DNA from: Thiobacillus thioparus DSM 505
Lineage (GTDB): Bacteria > Pseudomonadota > Gammaproteobacteria > Burkholderiales > Thiobacillaceae
Assembly: GCF_000373385.1 (NCBI RefSeq)
Contig: NZ_KB891327.1
Coordinates: 195,690 to 259,689, forward strand
Length of the DNA: 64,000 nucleotides
Direction: 5' to 3'
Of this stretch, positions 42,608-49,879 are shown piece after piece. The number at the start of each line of letters is the position of its first letter. Within the stretch, counting starts at the first letter, position 1. The notes beneath the pieces are model-generated. The model was not told the origin of the DNA. It made no database searches and saw only the letters and a list, made by a program, of their open reading frames with translations. The position numbers and the translations under genes are program-made.

Positions 42608-44197
42608 TCAAATTTTTGCCTCGCGCCCCGCGCTGAGCCCATGATAGCTAAGCTTCTGGTAGATGGCGCGCTGCGTGAGGCTTAGCGCCGTGGCCATCCC
42701 CCGAACATCACCATTGGTCTGTTCCAGCAACGACTCCAGTATCCGCCGCTCGACCTCGTCGGCAGCGTTCTTTTTCAGTTGTCGCAGATCGGCTGTCTCG
42801 TTCACCGGCACATGCCCAAGGCGCGGCGTTAAATCCAGGCTGATACGCTGGATCACCGGCCCTTCGGCAAACAGGAAGGAGCGTTCGAGGACATTCTCCA
42901 ATTCCCGAACATTGCCAGGCCAGGCATGTTCCTCCAGACAGCGCATCGCGGCCGGAGACACCTCTTTGACCTCGGTCTGGTAGCGATCCGCAAACCGTCG
43001 CAGTAGCATTTTGACCAAGGGCGTTATGTCCTCGCGCCGCTCACGCAGCGGTGGTATATGCAACGGCACGACATTCAGGCGGAAGAACAGGTCCTTGCGG
43101 AACTCACTGCGTTCGACCAGTTCGGCAAGATTGCGATTGCTGGCAGCGATGACCCGGACATCACAGGCGATCGGTTGGTGCCCGCCGACCCGCTCGAACC
43201 GGCCCTCCTGCAATACCCGTAGCAATGACACCTGGGCCTTTGGCGACAGGCTGTCGATTTCATCCAGAAACAAGGTGCCTTGGTCGGCGAGTTCGAACCG
43301 GCCCTGCCGTTGTTGTTTGGCATCGGTGAAGGCACCACGCTCATGGCCGAACAGTTCGCTCTCGACCAGATCTGCCGGGAGGCTGCCGCAATTCACCGCG
43401 ACAAAGGACTGGTTCAGGCGCGAAGACATGCCATGGATGGATCTGGCCAGTATCTCCTTGCCGACTCCGGTCTCGCCGCTGAGCAGCACAGTCGCACGGG
43501 TATCGGCGATCCTCTCCACCGCGCGCAGCAGGTCACGCATTTGCATACTGCTTGCGATCAGGCAAGGACGTGTCGATATGTCCTCGTTCGCATGTCGCGT
43601 GAGATCCTGGCTCCACAGAGTATGCAGGCGCTGCTCGATGACCTTTTGCAACTCATCCGGTGCGCGGACCTCCGCGATCACCTGATAACCATCACTGAAA
43701 TACTCGTCGCCGAGCACCTCGGTTGCGGCAGTCGTGTCCAGATGGATGCAAATGTCGCAGTGGTCACTTCCAAGTGCAATGCGACTCTTTAGTTCCACCT
43801 TCGCATAACCGAAATTGCGCGCTGCAATACCGCCGAAGATGCTGGACGTCATATGGCATAGCCCTGGGGCCGAATGCACCAACTTGCCGAATGGACATCG
43901 ATCGGCGCGGATATGTACCTGTTGCTTGTCGCTGGAGACCACCGCGAATTCGCCCCCGATACTGTTCTTTATGTTCACGATCAATTGCGCGTATTGCTCT
44001 GGTGCTAGTGCTCCGCGTAAATCCTCTATCGCTCGGTAGCGTTCCTCCAGACAGGCGCTGGCCTTAAACACGATCTGGTGGATGAAGGACTGCAAACTGG
44101 TGCAACTGGAAAAGGGTGCTATGTCACGGGCCTCGTCGATGAAAGTGTGGAGAAATTCTTCGGGAGTCAGGTTGGAAAAGGGGGGCCGTTTTGACAT
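42608..44197 (-). CDS. Sigma-54-dependent activator with N-terminal cysteine-rich sensor domain
   Basis: A 529-aa enhancer-binding protein. The N-terminal half (about 60-190) resembles methanogen output domain 1, with cysteines in RCPFGKL, GLCHMT and HCDICIH that could bind a metal or heme-like ligand. The AAA+ domain (about 215-450) has Walker A GETGVGKEI and Walker B GTLFLDEIDSLS. The sigma-54 contact loop reads GAFTDA rather than GAFTGA. The C-terminal Fis-type helix-turn-helix contains GDVRGMATALSLTQRAIYQKL. It is divergent from ompW; a perfect palindrome and a near-perfect sigma-54 promoter lie between them, so ompW is the obvious target. Confidence 0.88.
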   Translation of the reverse strand: MSKRPPFSNLTPEEFLHTFIDEARDIAPFSSCTSLQSFIHQIVFKASACLEERYRAIEDLRGALAPEQYAQLIVNIKNSIGGEFAVVSSDKQQVHIRADRCPFGKLVHSAPGLCHMTSSIFGGIAARNFGYAKVELKSRIALGSDHCDICIHLDTTAATEVLGDEYFSDGYQVIAEVRAPDELQKVIEQRLHTLWSQDLTRHANEDISTRPCLIASSMQMRDLLRAVERIADTRATVLLSGETGVGKEILARSIHGMSSRLNQSFVAVNCGSLPADLVESELFGHERGAFTDAKQQRQGRFELADQGTLFLDEIDSLSPKAQVSLLRVLQEGRFERVGGHQPIACDVRVIAASNRNLAELVERSEFRKDLFFRLNVVPLHIPPLRERREDITPLVKMLLRRFADRYQTEVKEVSPAAMRCLEEHAWPGNVRELENVLERSFLFAEGPVIQRISLDLTPRLGHVPVNETADLRQLKKNAADEVERRILESLLEQTNGDVRGMATALSLTQRAIYQKLSYHGLSAGREAKI

Positions 44198-44241
44198 TTG
44201 TAATACTCCACATCGCGCTGGGCTAGAAAATTATTTCTGAA

Positions 44242-44256
44242 TGAAGCATTGCTTCA
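44242..44256. promoter_or_regulatory. Perfect palindrome, candidate enhancer site of the sigma-54 activator
   Basis: TGAAGCATTGCTTCA: 7-base arms TGAAGCA/TGCTTCA around a central T. It lies about 80-90 bases upstream of the -24 element of the ompW promoter, the expected place for an upstream activator sequence, and 45 bases from the activator's own start, so it may also autoregulate. Confidence 0.55.
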
Positions 44257-44330
44257 GTTGAGTGTAGTTACGCTTCGCAGAAATGACTTGTGTTGATTTG
44301 TAAGTTATTGATTTTACTGATCCGTATCTT

Positions 44331-44346
44331 TGGCACCCAAATTGCT
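44331..44346 (+). promoter_or_regulatory. Near-perfect sigma-54 promoter of ompW
   Basis: TGGCACCCAAATTGCT matches the consensus TGGCAC-N5-TTGC(A/T) at every fixed position. It is 83 bases upstream of the ompW ATG and faces it. Very unlikely by chance next to a sigma-54 activator gene. Confidence 0.8.
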
Positions 44347-44428
44347 GCACGAACTGCGCCAGACAAAAAATGCGAGCTGGCAAGAGCGTAGGAACAGCAA
44401 TAACTTAATCCATGTCAAGGGGAAGAAG

Positions 44429-45076
44429 ATGATGAGAGTAATTGGCTTGGCGCTTATCGGGTCAGCGTTCTGTGTGTCAGCCGCCGCTGCGGAAGATGGG
44501 CCATGGTTGGTGCGTCTTCGCGCACTCAACATGCATGTTGATAACGATAATTCCAGGACCGCCGTAGTTCCGGCCTTGGGTAAGGCCGAGATGGAGGATA
44601 AATGGTTCCCGGAAGTCGACGTGACGTATTTCTTCACGAGGAACATTGCGACGGAGTTGATCCTCACCTATCCACAAGAGCACGACGTCACTTTTGCTGG
44701 CACCAAGATTGGCTCTGTTACACACCTCCCGCCCACATTGACGCTTCAGTACCACTTCTTGCCGGAAGGTCCCATACGTCCATACGCAGGCGTGGGCCTG
44801 AATTACACACGCCTCACGAGCGTCAAGCTCAATGCTGCGCCAGTGCTTGGCGTTGATGCGCCAATCGATTCGGATCGCAATAGCTGGGGGCTGGCCGGCC
44901 AAGTGGGAGTGGATTTCCGGATGGCACCTAACTGGTTCCTCAATCTGGACGTCAAGTACGTGAAGATCGAAGCGAAAAACATCCACATTTCCGGTGGTGC
45001 GCTGGCAGGCACGAAGGTGACCGATCTCGACGTGAATCCGTGGTTGATGAGCATTGGCGTCGGGTATCGCTTTTAG
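44429..45076 (+). CDS. ompW: OmpW-family outer-membrane protein
   Basis: A 215-aa eight-stranded barrel. The signal peptide ends SAAAA (about residue 20). OmpW signatures include DGPWLVRLRALNM, FPEVDVTYFFTRNIATELILTYPQEHDV, HLPPTLTLQYHFLPEGPIRPYAGVGLNYT and the terminal LMSIGVGYRF with the C-terminal Phe. AAGGGGAAG precedes the ATG; a second ATG follows directly. OmpW proteins form narrow hydrophobic channels linked to stress and to small-molecule uptake. Expression is probably controlled by the divergent sigma-54 activator. A scrap of a second, diverged ompW lies downstream at 45363-45394. Confidence 0.92.
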   Translation: MMRVIGLALIGSAFCVSAAAAEDGPWLVRLRALNMHVDNDNSRTAVVPALGKAEMEDKWFPEVDVTYFFTRNIATELILTYPQEHDVTFAGTKIGSVTHLPPTLTLQYHFLPEGPIRPYAGVGLNYTRLTSVKLNAAPVLGVDAPIDSDRNSWGLAGQVGVDFRMAPNWFLNLDVKYVKIEAKNIHISGGALAGTKVTDLDVNPWLMSIGVGYRF

Positions 45077-45211
45077 GGAAGCCCTGAAGAAATAGCCAGG
45101 GCGGCAAATTTTCATTCTGGGCCGGGCATAAGACGGTCATTCCGCGGTGGAGTGCCGGTGTGACCGGCCGTTTCGTTTTAATAAGCAGAAATACAGCAAG
45201 GAGGATAGAAA

Positions 45212-45394
45212 ATGGCCCACATCGTGATTTTGGGAGCCGGGATAGGCGGGATGCCGATGGCGTTCGAGATGCGGGAGAATGCGCGCGCCGAAGACCGCGT
45301 CACCGTCATCTCCAACATCGCCACCTTCCATTTCGTTCCCCCCAACCCCTGGGTGGCGGTCAAGCGTCAAGCTCAACGCTGCGCCAATGCCTAG
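45212..45394 (+). pseudogene. sqr: Truncated sulfide:quinone oxidoreductase fused to an ompW scrap
   Basis: The first 50 codons match the N-terminus of sulfide:quinone oxidoreductase: the FAD-binding AHIVILGAGIGGMPMAFEMRE, then RVTVISN and FHFVPPNPWVAV. Intact proteins have about 400-430 residues. Similarity stops abruptly at the Lys codon around 45361. From 45363 to 45394 the sequence instead matches ompW positions 44819-44850 in 28 of 32 bases, in a different frame from the sqr part, and a stop follows. A strong AAGGAGG ribosome site remains. This is a deletion scar: an ancestral ompW-sqr arrangement seems to have collapsed. Confidence 0.75.
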
Positions 45395-45424
45395 CCCAGC
45401 CCGACAGGCTACTCGGAGGTTCCC

Positions 45425-46222
45425 GTGAGTCTTTTCGCTACGATCCTTCTCGCCAGCGCCGCCGGCGGACTGTTGTCCGTGCTGTTGGCGAGCGTGGCTC
45501 TGAACTTGAAGGCGGAGTGGGTGCCGGTGATGGTGAGCTACGCCATCGGCGCCCTACTGGGGGCAGCCTTTCTCGAAATCCTACCTCACGCCATGGAGCA
45601 TGCAGGCGCCTTCGGGACTCTCAGCGGTACGGTATTGGCCGGTATCTTCGGCTTCTTCATTCTGGAGAAGCTGGTGCTCTGGCGGCATTGTCACATCGAG
45701 CACTGCGAGGGGCACGGCGCGCCAGCAGGTGACGGACATGGCCATGACCACGGTCGTGCCGGCCTGATGATCACGGTGGGGGACACGGTGCACAACTTCG
45801 TGGATGGCGTGGCGATTGCCGCCGCCTTTCTGGTGGATGTGAAGCTGGGCGTGGTGACCGCTTTCGCCATCGCCGCCCATGAGATACCGCAAGAACTTGG
45901 CGATTTTCTCATTCTGCTCCATTCCGGGTACAGCAAGGTCCAGGCTCTGATGCTAAACCTGTTGTCCAGCGCGGCCATGTTGTTGGGCGCTTTGCTGGGC
46001 TATTTCCTGCTGACGCCCCTGCACAACCTGCTGCCTTACATGCTGGCCCTAGCCGCCTCGGGCATGATCTATGTGGCTGTAGCCGACCTGATCCCCGGCC
46101 TGCATAAACGGGTAGAACTGGGACACACAGCCCAGCAGGCCCTACTGATCGGCCTGGGTGTGCTGACCGTCTGGGGCGCCGGCGGCCTCGCCGAGCGATG
46201 GACGAGCGGTCATGGCCATTGA
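45425..46222 (+). CDS. ZIP-family divalent metal transporter
   Basis: A 265-aa inner-membrane transporter with about eight helices. The two metal-site motifs are intact: DTVHNFVDGVAIAAAF in helix 4 and AIAAHEIPQELGDFLILLHSG in helix 5. A His-rich cytoplasmic loop (WRHCHIEHCEGHG, GDGHGHDHGRAG) lies between helices 3 and 4, as in zinc or iron importers. The start is GTG, backed by CGGAGG 5 bases upstream. It lies just beyond the sqr scar and may once have shared its transcript. Metal specificity cannot be told. Confidence 0.9.
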   Translation: MSLFATILLASAAGGLLSVLLASVALNLKAEWVPVMVSYAIGALLGAAFLEILPHAMEHAGAFGTLSGTVLAGIFGFFILEKLVLWRHCHIEHCEGHGAPAGDGHGHDHGRAGLMITVGDTVHNFVDGVAIAAAFLVDVKLGVVTAFAIAAHEIPQELGDFLILLHSGYSKVQALMLNLLSSAAMLLGALLGYFLLTPLHNLLPYMLALAASGMIYVAVADLIPGLHKRVELGHTAQQALLIGLGVLTVWGAGGLAERWTSGHGH

Positions 46223-46244
46223 GCGCCTTAGCTAAGGAATATTC

Positions 46245-46283
46245 ATGACCGTCAACGAAAATCGTCTTCATGCAAATGACTGA
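46245..46283 (+). other. 12-codon reading frame with its own ribosome site
   Basis: ATG to TGA encodes MTVNENRLHAND, with TAAGGAA 7-10 bases upstream. The motif GCTAAGGAA recurs just before the truncated LysR gene. It may be a leader peptide or the remnant 5' end of a lost gene. Confidence 0.25.
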
Positions 46284-46363
46284 AGGCCCTTGATGGAACT
46301 ATGGAAATCACTTGCCGTTACACACAAGACGCTTGCTGCGCGTTTGGCTAAGGAACGTACGAA

Positions 46364-46924
46364 ATGGAAATTCGCCATCTTCGGTACTTTAAAATAGCCG
46401 TCGCTGAAGAGTTGCATTTTGCTCGTGCCGCCCAACGTTTGCACATAGAGCAATCGCCACTTTCCCGGGCAATCAAGGATCTGGAGCATCGCCTGGGTGT
46501 GAAATTGTTCGAGCGTACGACACGTACTACACGGCTAACTTGGGCAGGGCAGATATTTCTTGATGAAGCAAGACAAGTCCTCTTTAACTTACAGCAGGCT
46601 ATAGCGAGCTATAAAGCCGCAGCCAAAGGCTATCGAGGTAAATTGCGCATCGCGTTGTCGGACGACATTGATCCAGTGCGACTTTCCGCTTTGTGGGCAC
46701 AGTGTCGCGAAAAAGATCCGGATGTGGAAGTTCGGTTGTTCGAAGTGTCGCTGGCGCGCTGCGATAACCGCTTGATCGATATGGGAGAAATGTTGCTTCT
46801 AAACCATGAAATGGATTTTCTCCAGATATTTCCAATGTATTTCAATTGGTTATTTTTGTTGCCTCTGTTTCAGAGGGAAATAGAAGTTCATTTTGATTTT
46901 GGTAATTTATCGTTAAGTAATTGA
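46364..46924 (+). pseudogene. Truncated LysR-family regulator
   Basis: The first 125 residues are a normal LysR start: winged helix-turn-helix (MEIRHLRYFKIAVAEELHFARAAQRLHIEQSPLSRAIKDLEHRLGVKLFERTTR), linker helix, and the first strand of the effector domain (GKLRIALSDDIDPVRLSALW). After VRLFEVSLA the sequence loses similarity and becomes AT-rich, and the frame ends at 186 residues; full-length members have about 300. The effector domain is therefore mostly missing. AAGGAACG precedes the ATG. It could still make a DNA-binding fragment, but is probably decaying. Confidence 0.7.
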
Positions 46925-46972
46925 TTGTTATTAACAAGTTTATCTGGTGCGGTATGTGCTTAATTTGTATTG

Positions 46973-47007
46973 ACGGGCAATCTCCTGCATTAACTCCTCA
47001 TGCCCGT
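46973..47007. repeat. Inverted repeat in AT-rich spacer
   Basis: ACGGGCA (46973-46979) and TGCCCGT (47001-47007), 7-bp arms separated by 21 bases, just before the terminator. Role unknown. Confidence 0.35.
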
Positions 47008-47016
47008 TCATTCTTG

Positions 47017-47046
47017 GCGGGCCCAACCAGGCCCGCTTTTTTTTTT
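47017..47046 (+). terminator. Rho-independent terminator
   Basis: GCGGGCC/GGCCCGC, a perfect 7-bp stem with a 6-base loop, followed by ten T. It ends plus-strand transcription from the truncated LysR region and insulates the convergent carbonic anhydrase gene. Confidence 0.85.
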
Positions 47047-47126
47047 ACGGTGGATATTCCTATCCCGATAACTATACAAAGTTAATTTTCGGGGAATGGC
47101 ATCCCATATGCCGTTACAGCCTGCAA

Positions 47127-47786
47127 TCAGCCAAATGAACCCATCGGCCCCGGATAAGTCACTTCTTCGAGTTTCCCAGTGTCCACATCATAGATAAAGC
47201 CACGCACGGTGGACGCGTCGGGTCCGCTGGTCGGAATCCACGGATGGTTCAGAATCGTCGACATACCACGGCGTACGTCCCATTGCAGTCTCTCTGTGCT
47301 TTTTTCATTGCGCGGCGAATCCAACGCCTCGATCTGCCCGCGGAATGGATGAAAGGCCATGGGGGATGACGAAGCTTTTCCTGTCGTTGTGAACGGACGG
47401 CCAGTTGCTTGTGCCAGCACTTTTTCAGCCACAGGGTCACCCTCCAACCCCGCCTTGAGCAAGTCGTCAGTGAAAGCTAGCATGCCGCAGCGCGTGTGAT
47501 GAATGAGAATGATCTCATTGGTGTTCAAGAGGTGATGGGAAATGATCAGGCAACGAATAGCGTCTTCTGTCACCACACCGCCGGCATTGCGAATGATGTG
47601 AGCTTCACCAGTCTGGAGGCCGAGAAGGTCTTCGACATCGAGTCGGGCGTCCATGCAAGCAACAACTGCAACATGCCGGGATGGCTGGATCGGCTGCTTC
47701 CCGGGATAGGCGGCTTTATGCATCGTTTGGCCGTTTGCATATTGCTTATTGTTTTCCAGGAACTGATCAGTATTTGAGTTTGCCAT
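47127..47786 (-). CDS. Beta-class carbonic anhydrase
   Basis: A 219-aa enzyme interconverting CO2 and bicarbonate. Zinc ligands are C44 (VACMDARLD, with the Asp-Arg dyad D46/R48), H97 and C100 (HHTRCGM). [21 protein letters not shown] is also typical. The start at 47786 is chosen because GGAGA sits 7 bases upstream; an ATG four codons earlier overlaps that ribosome site. In an autotrophic bacterium it may feed carbon fixation or pH balance. A dyad with a T-N11-A pattern lies about 55 bases upstream, a possible LysR-type site. Confidence 0.92.
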   Translation of the reverse strand: MANSNTDQFLENNKQYANGQTMHKAAYPGKQPIQPSRHVAVVACMDARLDVEDLLGLQTGEAHIIRNAGGVVTEDAIRCLIISHHLLNTNEIILIHHTRCGMLAFTDDLLKAGLEGDPVAEKVLAQATGRPFTTTGKASSSPMAFHPFRGQIEALDSPRNEKSTERLQWDVRRGMSTILNHPWIPTSGPDASTVRGFIYDVDTGKLEEVTYPGPMGSFG

Positions 47787-47837
47787 TGGTTTCTCCATAG
47801 ATTGCGTAAGCGGCAGCGAATCGCCTGCCTCATTTGT

Positions 47838-47858
47838 TGACTAGCACAGAGCTAGCCA
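47838..47858. promoter_or_regulatory. T-N11-A dyad upstream of carbonic anhydrase
   Basis: CTAGC-N5-GCTAG with outer TG/CA flanks; it contains T-N11-A inside a palindrome, the generic LysR-type box. It lies about 55 bases upstream of the carbonic anhydrase start. The regulator is unknown. Confidence 0.3.
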
Positions 47859-47952
47859 ATTTGTATTGAGCAAACAAAGTGCCAGATAGTGGTTCTAGTG
47901 AAATCAATTACTTAGTTTTGTTTCGTGGCGAGATTGCGAAGCGCCGGTTCAT

Positions 47953-47975
47953 CTTATGAAGTAATTCTTCATAAG
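47953..47975. repeat. 9-bp perfect inverted repeat
   Basis: CTTATGAAG and CTTCATAAG with a 5-base loop (TAATT). No T-run follows on either strand. Could be an operator or a mobile-element footprint. Confidence 0.4.
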
Positions 47976-48196
47976 GCTTATAAATGTGGGCTGCTGCCGG
48001 TTTCGTAGACACGCCCTTAAGCTTTTGAAGCTTCCTCGAACTGACGAGGTGGCCTAAGTAGATGCCCCGAAACAATCAGGGCCAGACCACGGTTTACTTT
48101 AGCAAGGGCGGCTTGGTTTTTCTCGACGTTCATTGCGATCGCCGGTGACGCCGGGCCGCACCCGTGCATCGGAGTATGGCCCGGGCAAAGCCCCGC

Positions 48197-48809
48197 TCAG
48201 ATGAACAAACACACATCCGATTTCTGCGCCTGCGGCAGGAAACTCGCCGCGCCGATCCAGCCGGCGATCTCGGGGATGAACTCGTCCTGCGAATAGCCGA
48301 ACAGGTCCACTGTCATCTGGCAGGCGTAGAGCTTGGCGTCGGCTTCGAGGCAGGCACTGCGCAATTCGTCGATGCTGGCCACGCCCTTGTTCTTCACGGT
48401 TTGCCGCATCAGCCCGGTCGCCACTTTTTCGAAGCCGGGTATGCCCGCCATGACGGCATTCGGGACGTTCCAGTTGATGTCCTTGAGCCACTGCGGGCCG
48501 AACGGCATTTTCATCGGCATGCTGGGGTTGCCGAGCGGACTGATCTCGAGGTGCAGATCCTTCTTCAGCAGTTCGAGGCCATAGAAGGTGAAGAAGACCG
48601 ACACGTCCCAGCCCAGTGCGCCGGCGGTGGAGGCGAGGATGAAGGGCGGGTAGGCCCAATCCATCGTGCCCTTGGTGGCGATGATCGACAACGACGGCAC
48701 GTGCGCGGCTTCGCGTTCGGCCATCTTGGCTTCGAAAGCGCTGGTCGAACCACTGGTCGAGGAGGGCCGGGTCGAGGCTTTGGGCAAGCAGTTTGTCTGT
48801 GGCTCCCAT
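48197..48809 (-). pseudogene. DsrE2-like sulfur-transfer protein gene with an internal +1 frameshift
   Basis: The N-terminal frame from 48809 reads MGATDKLLAQSLDPALLDQWFDQRF and then goes out of register. The neighbouring frame continues EAKMAEREAAHVPSLSIIATKGTMDWAYPPFILAST to the stop at 48197. The join is at CGC-TTT-CGA-AGC: one extra base in the AAA run (plus strand 48735-48737) explains the shift. The rest is a full DrsE/DsrF-like domain, with the conserved Cys in KLYACQMTVDLFG. AAGGAG precedes the ATG, and tusA lies 10 bases upstream, so this is the tusA-dsrE2 sulfur relay. It may be a true mutation, a sequencing error, or a slippage site (UUU-C before the rare codon CGA). Confidence 0.75.
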
Positions 48810-48819
48810 GGTCGTCTCC

Positions 48820-49053
48820 TTATGACTTGCGAATGAGGAATTCGAACTCGCCCCGGTGCTCGCTCGACGAGACCAGTTCGTGGCCGGTCTGCTTGCAGAA
48901 GGCCTGCATGTCCTTGAGCGAGCCGGGGTCGGTCGCGGTGATGGCGAGCGTCTCGCCTTTGGCGAGGTCGGTCAGCGCCTTCTTGGTTCGCAGGATGGGC
49001 AGCGGGCAGTTCATGCCGCGGGCGTCCAGGGTCTGGGTTGCGTTCGTACTCAT
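48820..49053 (-). CDS. tusA: TusA-family sulfurtransferase
   Basis: A 77-aa cytoplasmic sulfur carrier. The hallmark CPxP motif with the persulfide cysteine is in LDARGMNCPLPILRTKKAL, followed by the typical LAITATDPGSLKDMQAFCKQTGHEL and FEFLIRKS end. The start at 49053 has GAGGAGG upstream; a longer frame would run through an operator. dsrE2 follows 10 bases on, a pairing known from sulfur oxidisers, where it passes sulfur toward oxidation enzymes. Two copies of the TetR operator lie upstream. Confidence 0.92.
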   Translation of the reverse strand: MSTNATQTLDARGMNCPLPILRTKKALTDLAKGETLAITATDPGSLKDMQAFCKQTGHELVSSSEHRGEFEFLIRKS

Positions 49054-49074
49054 GGTGAAACCTCCTCTAGTAGA

Positions 49075-49088
49075 TGACCGTCCGGTCA
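49075..49088. promoter_or_regulatory. TetR operator copy B, upstream of tusA
   Basis: TGACCG-TC-CGGTCA, a perfect 6-bp-arm palindrome, 22 bases upstream of the tusA start. It shares the core ACCG-N2-CGGT with two other sites in this locus. Confidence 0.6.
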
Positions 49089-49171
49089 AGACAATCGGCA
49101 AAAAAATTGCCGGGCGAAAAGGCGGATTGAAGTCGGCAAAGGCCAGTGCAGGGATGGGTTGGAGCCATCGC

Positions 49172-49187
49172 TAGACCGGTCGGTTAA
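49172..49187. promoter_or_regulatory. TetR operator copy C, between tetR and tusA
   Basis: TAGACCGGTCGGTTAA, core ACCG-GT-CGGT. Resembles the NemR-type box TAGACC-N4-GGTCTA. Confidence 0.5.
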
Positions 49188-49197
49188 CCGCTGGGCG

Positions 49198-49234
49198 AAA
49201 AAAAGCGGCCTGCATGAGGATCAGGCGGCCGCTT
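49198..49234 (-). terminator. Rho-independent terminator of tetR
   Basis: Minus-strand stem AAGCGGCC/GGCCGCTT followed by a run of seven T (49198-49204). It overlaps the tetR stop codon. Confidence 0.65.
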
Positions 49235-49823
49235 CGACGCGCAGGGTCTTGATGGCGGGGCCGAGGCGGTAGATCACCTCGGGATCGTTTTGCGACTTGG
49301 CGAGCAGAATCACGCCTTCGAGATAGGCGAGCATGGCTTCGGCGGTCAGATCAGAATTGAGGGGCGCGATGGTGGTGGCGGCGACGGCTTCCTCCAGAGT
49401 GTCCTTGAAGCGCGACTTCGCGCGTGAAAAGATCGCCAGCAGCTTGGCGCGCAGGATGTCGTCCTGGGTGCTGACTTCGAGCGTCAGGTTGCCGAAGATG
49501 CAGCCGAGCATGCGGCCGTGTACCTGCTTGATCGACTTCTGCCAGAAGTAGGCCGCGTCGACCAGATAGTCGATCCGTTCCATCGGCGGCAGGGCGGGGT
49601 CGAAGGCTTCGGCAACGAAGCCGTGGGCCCATTCGTCGGCGAACTCGTCGATCACGGCCATGACCAGATCGCGCTTGGACGGAAAGAAGTGGTAGAAGCT
49701 GCCTTTCTGCACACCGGCGCTCTCGCAGATTTCCTGGATGCCCACGTTGGCGTAGCTGCGCGAGTGAAAGCGCGGCTTGGCGGCGGCGATGATGCGGGAG
49801 CGGGTGTCGGTTGCAATGTTCAT
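49221..49823 (-). CDS. TetR-family transcriptional regulator
   Basis: A 200-aa repressor. The N-terminal helix-turn-helix is clear (RSRIIAAAKPRFHSRSYANVGIQEICESAGVQKGSFYHFFPSKRDLVMAVI). The C-terminal ligand domain resembles that of NemR/AcrR-type proteins (YFWQKSIKQVHGRMLGCIFGNLTLEVSTQDDILRAKLLAIFSR) and includes a Cys (LGCIFGN) that could sense reactive sulfur or electrophiles. Three copies of the same operator occur, one at its own promoter and two before tusA, so it probably represses itself and tusA-dsrE2. Confidence 0.9.
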   Translation of the reverse strand: MNIATDTRSRIIAAAKPRFHSRSYANVGIQEICESAGVQKGSFYHFFPSKRDLVMAVIDEFADEWAHGFVAEAFDPALPPMERIDYLVDAAYFWQKSIKQVHGRMLGCIFGNLTLEVSTQDDILRAKLLAIFSRAKSRFKDTLEEAVAATTIAPLNSDLTAEAMLAYLEGVILLAKSQNDPEVIYRLGPAIKTLRVEAAA

Positions 49824-49837
49824 GCGCCGGATACTAG

Positions 49838-49853
49838 TTGACCGTTCGGTAAA
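49838..49853. promoter_or_regulatory. TetR operator copy A, at the tetR promoter
   Basis: TTGACCGTTCGGTAAA, core ACCG-TT-CGGT, about 15 bases upstream of the tetR start; consistent with autorepression. Confidence 0.55.
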
Positions 49854-49879
49854 ATGCAAGCGGGAGTTGCCAGCCGGAT

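Larger units (their letters stand above)
47787..48196. other. 410-base region between carbonic anhydrase and dsrE2
   Basis: Holds the carbonic anhydrase leader with a T-N11-A dyad (47838-47858) and a 9-bp inverted repeat (47953-47975). It also has a minus-strand 38-codon frame (48133 to 48017, starting MNVEKNQAALAKVN) without a ribosome site, for which I see no support as a gene. AT-richer than the flanks up to about 48000. Confidence 0.45.

Noticed and set aside
42420-42644. 74-codon frame after the isochorismatase-like gene
   Set aside because: No ribosome site, irregular composition, overlaps the end of the sigma-54 activator.
45160-45732. 190-codon frame spanning the sqr scar and the zip start
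   Set aside because: Arg-rich shadow in the wrong frame; both flanking frames have real similarity.
48017-48133. 38-codon minus-strand frame downstream of dsrE2
   Set aside because: No ribosome site and no recognisable product.
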